NCBI GenBank assembly: GCA_017465825.1
Contig: JAFTVI010000029.1
Span: 1 to 64,000, forward strand
Length of the DNA: 64,000 nt
DNA from: Clostridia bacterium
GTDB taxonomy: Bacteria > Bacillota > Clostridia > Oscillospirales > Acutalibacteraceae
Direction: 5' to 3'
Of this stretch, positions 60,545 to 64,000 are shown one piece after another (the first letter of the stretch is position 1; each line of letters begins with the position of its first letter). Made by a program: the position numbers and the translations under genes. The notes under the pieces were generated by a model, which was given only the letters and a program-made list of their open reading frames with translations, made no database searches and was not told where the DNA came from.

Positions 60545-62225
60545 TAAAAATTTAGAGGCTCTGTTTTCGGAGCTGACACAGGAAGAACTCCAAAAAATAA
60601 CCGAATCCCCCATTAATCTGGACTGCGAGCTTGACGATGCGGCGTATAAACGCATCTGTGCAAGGGTGCAGTCCGCAACAGGAAGAGAATCTGAATATAT
60701 CAGGGAGGTAAAAAGTATGAAAAAATCACGAAAATTCAAAATTGCGCTTATTGCCGCCGTGCTTGCACTTGTTATGGCAGTCAGCGCAGGCGCTGTGTAC
60801 CAGTTTGTGCTGTCCGACGGACTTAAAGACAGCCTGAATCTTGAAACCGTTGAGCGGATCAAAACCATAGTTGACACAGATGCTGTCAATGAAAACACGG
60901 TTCAGACAATGCAGAAAACCGTATCAACCTACGGACACACAATCACATTTGAGGCTATTGTTGAGGGTACGGCAATCCAAAAGTCCCTTGAATTTATTCT
61001 TTCAAACGAAGAAACAGGTGAAGTAATCGAGGTTGACAGAAATTATGCTATATTTTCAATAAGGCGTGATGACGGCGGACCGGTTCTCAATAACAAGGAA
61101 TATCCCCGTGACCTGGAAGAATTCGGATATAATGTTCTTATTCACGGTTACGATGTTAATTCTGCTATGTTCACAACAAATTGTGCGGGATTTTATGAAG
61201 AAGGCAATGTTCTATATTATCTCTGTGATATTACGGATGCGTATATCTTTGCAGATTATGAATTATCAATAGTTGTTTGCGGTGAACGGGTTATTGACGG
61301 TACTGTAGTCCGTCTTGACGAAAACGGTGACCATTATCTGCTTGAAACTTACGACGATATTAAGGCGCTGTTTGATTTTGACCTTGATGATGAGTATGCA
61401 GACACAGCGGCACAATTAGCAGCTATGGAGGAAAGACCGTATTGTTTCGTCACAGACCCTGATTACAGCGAGTTTGATAAAATCATTGAAATTGAAGAAG
61501 ATTTTAAAAATTCCAGTATTGATTTATCCTATGCAATCGGCAACCGCAGATGGAAAGGCTCATATCCCTTACAGTTCGGTGAGGTAGAACACTCGAAAGA
61601 TTTTGTTGAACTTTACAAAAACAGAGCATCTCTTGACACAGTCAGCTTTGAAACATACGCAGAATGTGTAAACGAAGCTTGGGAAGCGCAGGATGCAATG
61701 GCAATTGATTTTATTGTTGAAAAAACAGGCAAAGCGCTTGAGGATATTACTGATGACGAATTCAACGCATTGGGTGATGAATTTGAAGCATACAAGGATG
61801 AATATTGTATATTCACAAAAAGCTACGTTGACGAAAAAATCAGTTTTGAAAAATTCAGCGACGGCTCCGAGTATGCATATTTAGGCGAAAATCAATTCCT
61901 TTACTTCCCTGTCGGCACTGAAAACGCAAAGCTCATTATCGTTGCAAGCGAAAAGGCGGTAATCAGCCTTGATGTGTCAATCGGTGATATGTATAATCTT
62001 TATGACAATGTAAATCCCGACAGCGGTTCTTACCCCGGTTATATCCTCAACATCTGGTATCTTGAGGGCGGTGCAAACGAAAACAGTGTTTATGCATATG
62101 CCTATAATGAAGATGATTACAACGCATATTCAGCAAATCCGATTATTTCACCGACTGAAGCAACTTACCGCATTGCTATGGAATTTGCTTATTACAACGG
62201 TATAATTCAGGTATTCGCTGAATAA
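60537..62225 (+). CDS. Putative transmembrane anti-sigma factor with large extracellular domain
   Basis: The 562-aa protein starts with GTG in the end of the sigma gene behind AAAGGAG. A short cytosolic part (about 1-63, LEALFSELTQEELQKITESP) precedes one membrane helix (about 68-90, KIALIAAVLALVMAVSAGAVY). About 470 extracellular, acidic residues follow in two halves, with a DUF4179-like start (YGHTITFEAIVEGTAIQKSLEFIL). The position after an ECF sigma gene and the one-helix layout support an anti-sigma role with an external sensor. No zinc-binding anti-sigma motif (HxxxCxxC) is seen, so the type is unusual. Confidence 0.7.
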   Translation: MTDKNLEALFSELTQEELQKITESPINLDCELDDAAYKRICARVQSATGRESEYIREVKSMKKSRKFKIALIAAVLALVMAVSAGAVYQFVLSDGLKDSLNLETVERIKTIVDTDAVNENTVQTMQKTVSTYGHTITFEAIVEGTAIQKSLEFILSNEETGEVIEVDRNYAIFSIRRDDGGPVLNNKEYPRDLEEFGYNVLIHGYDVNSAMFTTNCAGFYEEGNVLYYLCDITDAYIFADYELSIVVCGERVIDGTVVRLDENGDHYLLETYDDIKALFDFDLDDEYADTAAQLAAMEERPYCFVTDPDYSEFDKIIEIEEDFKNSSIDLSYAIGNRRWKGSYPLQFGEVEHSKDFVELYKNRASLDTVSFETYAECVNEAWEAQDAMAIDFIVEKTGKALEDITDDEFNALGDEFEAYKDEYCIFTKSYVDEKISFEKFSDGSEYAYLGENQFLYFPVGTENAKLIIVASEKAVISLDVSIGDMYNLYDNVNPDSGSYPGYILNIWYLEGGANENSVYAYAYNEDDYNAYSANPIISPTEATYRIAMEFAYYNGIIQVFAE

Positions 62226-62230
62226 CAGCA

Positions 62231-62260
62231 AAAGGCTTTCGGGAAACCGAGAGCCTTTAT
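62231..62260 (+). terminator. Terminator of the sigma/anti-sigma operon
   Basis: This is the same AAAGGCTTTCG...CGAGAGCCTTT hairpin and ATTAATT tail as at 59751-59780. Confidence 0.75.
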
Positions 62261-62262
62261 TA

Positions 62263-62372
62263 ATTAGTAATGAGCAATTGAGGACGTCCTGCGGGCTTGA
62301 ATTATATAAAACGGGTTAAAGGGCAACGCCATTTCCACCATTACTCACTACTCATTGCTAATTACTCATTTT
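62263..62372. repeat. MITE-like element, family B, copy 3
   Basis: This is a shortened copy of 59786-59907; sequence from ATTATATAAAACGGGTTAAA to the end is almost identical. With the preceding terminator it forms a direct repeat of roughly 140-155 bp on either side of the sigma/anti-sigma genes. Confidence 0.8.
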
Positions 62373-62445
62373 ATCAGATTCCGCCGATATATTGATTAAT
62401 CAAAAAAAATATGCAGCCACATAAAAGCGACTGCATAAATTTTGA

Positions 62446-63780
62446 TTAATTATTGGGGTAATATATATTTGTATGATTGTCGGAATTTGAGTTATAGAAA
62501 TAATACTCATCAACATCCTCTTCCACATTTGTAATGTATACATTACCTGCCGCATCAACAAGCGTTGACAGAAGAATCTTGATATATACATCCATATACA
62601 TTTTAACTGTGTAATGAGTAGTTTTTCCGTATTTAATTGCAACAACATCTTTTGTTGAAGGGTTGAAATAAACGGTTATAGATGAATTATAATTGATAGA
62701 ATCAAGCTTTGCGGTCATATCAAACTTAAACTCACCGCCGAACTTCTCAAATTCCTTGAATGCCTGTTCCATTTCTTCCATTTCAGTCTGTGATGCTGTC
62801 AAGGATTCTGTAATATCAGCTTCACTTTCAACAAGAAATGCTTTGGAAGTGTGGGCAGCGGCAACATTATTATCAGTCTTGAGCTTTACGGTAATGGAAT
62901 CAAGACCTGTTACAGTTTCTTTATAAATGACTTTTGAAGTATCAATAACTTTTATGTTTTTCTGAGTATCAAGTTTTTTATCGTTGCGGGTAAATTCGTA
63001 TGTCTGATTGGTTTTGTATTCAATGCTGTCTATATCATCAACGGTAAGATAACTGCTTGTTCTTTCGTCAACGCCCTGTGAATTAAGAATTTCGGGAAGA
63101 ATGTATTTTGAAGTATAGCCGTCTGCAATGTAATAATTATCTTTTGCTCTTACCTGTGAGTTACCCGAAGACGTATAAGTGCTTGTATTCGCATTAAGAC
63201 TTTTTGTGAGCGTATCCTCAAAATCTACTTCTTCGTCATCACTGGAGTAATCATTCAATCCATTATTCAGCTTAGTTATTACCTTGTTGGAGTCTTCTTT
63301 TACGGTAACATCACCAACATTTTTTATACTGTTTGCATAAGTGTGATAATAATTTGTTTTTGTATAGCCGGGCGCTGTTGATGCCGCAACTGCTCTGGGC
63401 AGATTTACAAGAGAATTGAAGCAGTCAAGCATATCTGCTTTTGATATATATTTTGTTGCACTGTCAAGCCCTGCGGAAATTCTTAATATGCTTCTTGCAT
63501 CAATGGCCGTAACCTCGCCGTCGCCGTCAACATCCATTTTTGAAACGTCAACACCGCTGTCTGCAAGACCTGCGGATTTGCGCAGAGTGCTTCTTGCATC
63601 TCCTGCATCAATCGCACCTGATGAGTTCACATCAAACTTTACAAGCTGAGCGTAAAAATCTTCGAGCTCTGCATCACGTGTTGCTTCTGCATTTTTCCAT
63701 GTCAATGTTTCCGCAAATGCAGGAACAGCACAGGACAAAACAAGTATAACCGCTAAAAATGCGGATAAAATCTTTTTCAT
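62446..63780 (-). CDS. Secreted protein with N-terminal dockerin repeats, function unknown
   Basis: The 444-aa protein has a signal peptide ending in AFAET (about 1-24). Two dockerin-like calcium repeats follow (about 49-110, FDVNSSGAIDAGDARSTLRKSAG and MDVDGDGEVTAIDARSILRISAG), then about 330 residues of beta-rich sequence with no family I can name. The C-terminus (VKMYMDVYIKILLSTLV, then Asn/Tyr-rich) ends NIYYPNN. Dockerins are usually C-terminal, so this order is less common. RBS AAGGGGA. It is convergent with the anti-sigma gene. Confidence 0.85.
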   Translation of the reverse strand: MKKILSAFLAVILVLSCAVPAFAETLTWKNAEATRDAELEDFYAQLVKFDVNSSGAIDAGDARSTLRKSAGLADSGVDVSKMDVDGDGEVTAIDARSILRISAGLDSATKYISKADMLDCFNSLVNLPRAVAASTAPGYTKTNYYHTYANSIKNVGDVTVKEDSNKVITKLNNGLNDYSSDDEEVDFEDTLTKSLNANTSTYTSSGNSQVRAKDNYYIADGYTSKYILPEILNSQGVDERTSSYLTVDDIDSIEYKTNQTYEFTRNDKKLDTQKNIKVIDTSKVIYKETVTGLDSITVKLKTDNNVAAAHTSKAFLVESEADITESLTASQTEMEEMEQAFKEFEKFGGEFKFDMTAKLDSINYNSSITVYFNPSTKDVVAIKYGKTTHYTVKMYMDVYIKILLSTLVDAAGNVYITNVEEDVDEYYFYNSNSDNHTNIYYPNN

Positions 63781-63868
63781 AGCGTATTCCCCTTATCATT
63801 ATGTTATTACTTATACATATTAACATAAATTTTCTGTTTTGTAAACACTGATATTTATAATTTTGCTA

Positions 63869-63897
63869 TTGATATTCTAAAAATTTTTTTGTATAAT
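63869..63897 (+). promoter_or_regulatory. Promoter of the truncated gene at the window end
   Basis: TTGATA (63869-63874) and TATAAT (63892-63897) are 17 bases apart, 50 bases before the ATG. Confidence 0.75.
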
Positions 63898-63946
63898 AAT
63901 TTGTGGTAAATTTTTTATCGGATAAAACCGAAAGGAGTTAATTAAA

Positions 63947-64000
63947 ATGACTTATTCACACGAAGTATTAGAAATGTGCAAAGTCAACAAAGGACCCAAT
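63947..64000 (+). CDS. Start of an unidentified gene, cut by the window end
   Basis: Eighteen codons are visible (MTYSHEVLEMCKVNKGPN), with AAAGGAG eleven bases before ATG and a good promoter upstream. This is clearly a real gene start, but too little is present to assign it. The Cys and the KGPN turn give no reliable hint. Confidence 0.6.
   Translation, partial: MTYSHEVLEMCKVNKGPN

Overview
The window looks like a chromosomal segment of a low-to-mid GC Gram-positive anaerobe, most plausibly class Clostridia, order Oscillospirales (Ruminococcaceae-like). The reasons are strong AAAGGAGG-type ribosome binding sites, TTGACA-N17-TATAAT promoters, S-box, FMN and T-box leaders, a TmcAL homologue, a DUF6472-like protein, a GPH sugar symporter, acetate kinase and three secreted proteins with type I dockerin repeats. 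Species cannot be read from the sequence alone.

Layout. 1-0.3 kb is an array of tiny hairpins. 0.36-5.1 kb (minus) holds a secreted propeller-like protein, a lipoprotein-birA-bioY operon and a GH2 glycosidase. 5.15-8.7 kb holds FMN riboswitch-ribU, a divergent XRE repressor/membrane protein pair with two matching operators, and SAM-I riboswitch-metK. 9.2-10 kb carries two tandem copies of a structured RNA, one followed by a 95-aa protein; a third RNA copy lies at 22.2 kb. 10-19 kb contains an XRE regulator, a phosphoesterase, a large LRR/dockerin protein, a SecB-like/MBL/acyltransferase operon and an SH3-dockerin protein. 19-29.7 kb holds metabolic and housekeeping genes (HAD, GPH symporter, DapA-family aldolase, ligA, cysteine desulfurase-thiI, PHP).

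At 29.7-30.0 kb two convergent promoters flank a 27-codon hydrophobic/basic ORF with a strong RBS and an antisense RNA, which has the architecture of a type I toxin-antitoxin locus. 30-36.7 kb (minus) contains a CPBP protease and a five-gene operon (isomerase-argH-parA-glgA-isomerase). 36.8-40.9 kb holds two DEDDh exonucleases and a cell-wall amidase. 41-41.5 kb is a gene-free region with an apparent minus-strand RNA. 41.7-53.7 kb contains a DUF2079 protein, T-box-pheST, a heterodimeric ABC exporter, tmcAL and ackA.

The most unusual gene group is at 54.8-59.7 kb: two SCP2-like proteins flank a class III aminotransferase and a split transketolase, which suggests a small unrecognised biosynthetic pathway with a lipid-like ligand. 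It is followed by an ECF sigma/anti-sigma pair bracketed by about 150-bp direct repeats, a protein with N-terminal dockerins and the start of one further gene. Small dispersed repeats (several MITE-like families) occupy most intergenic spaces.
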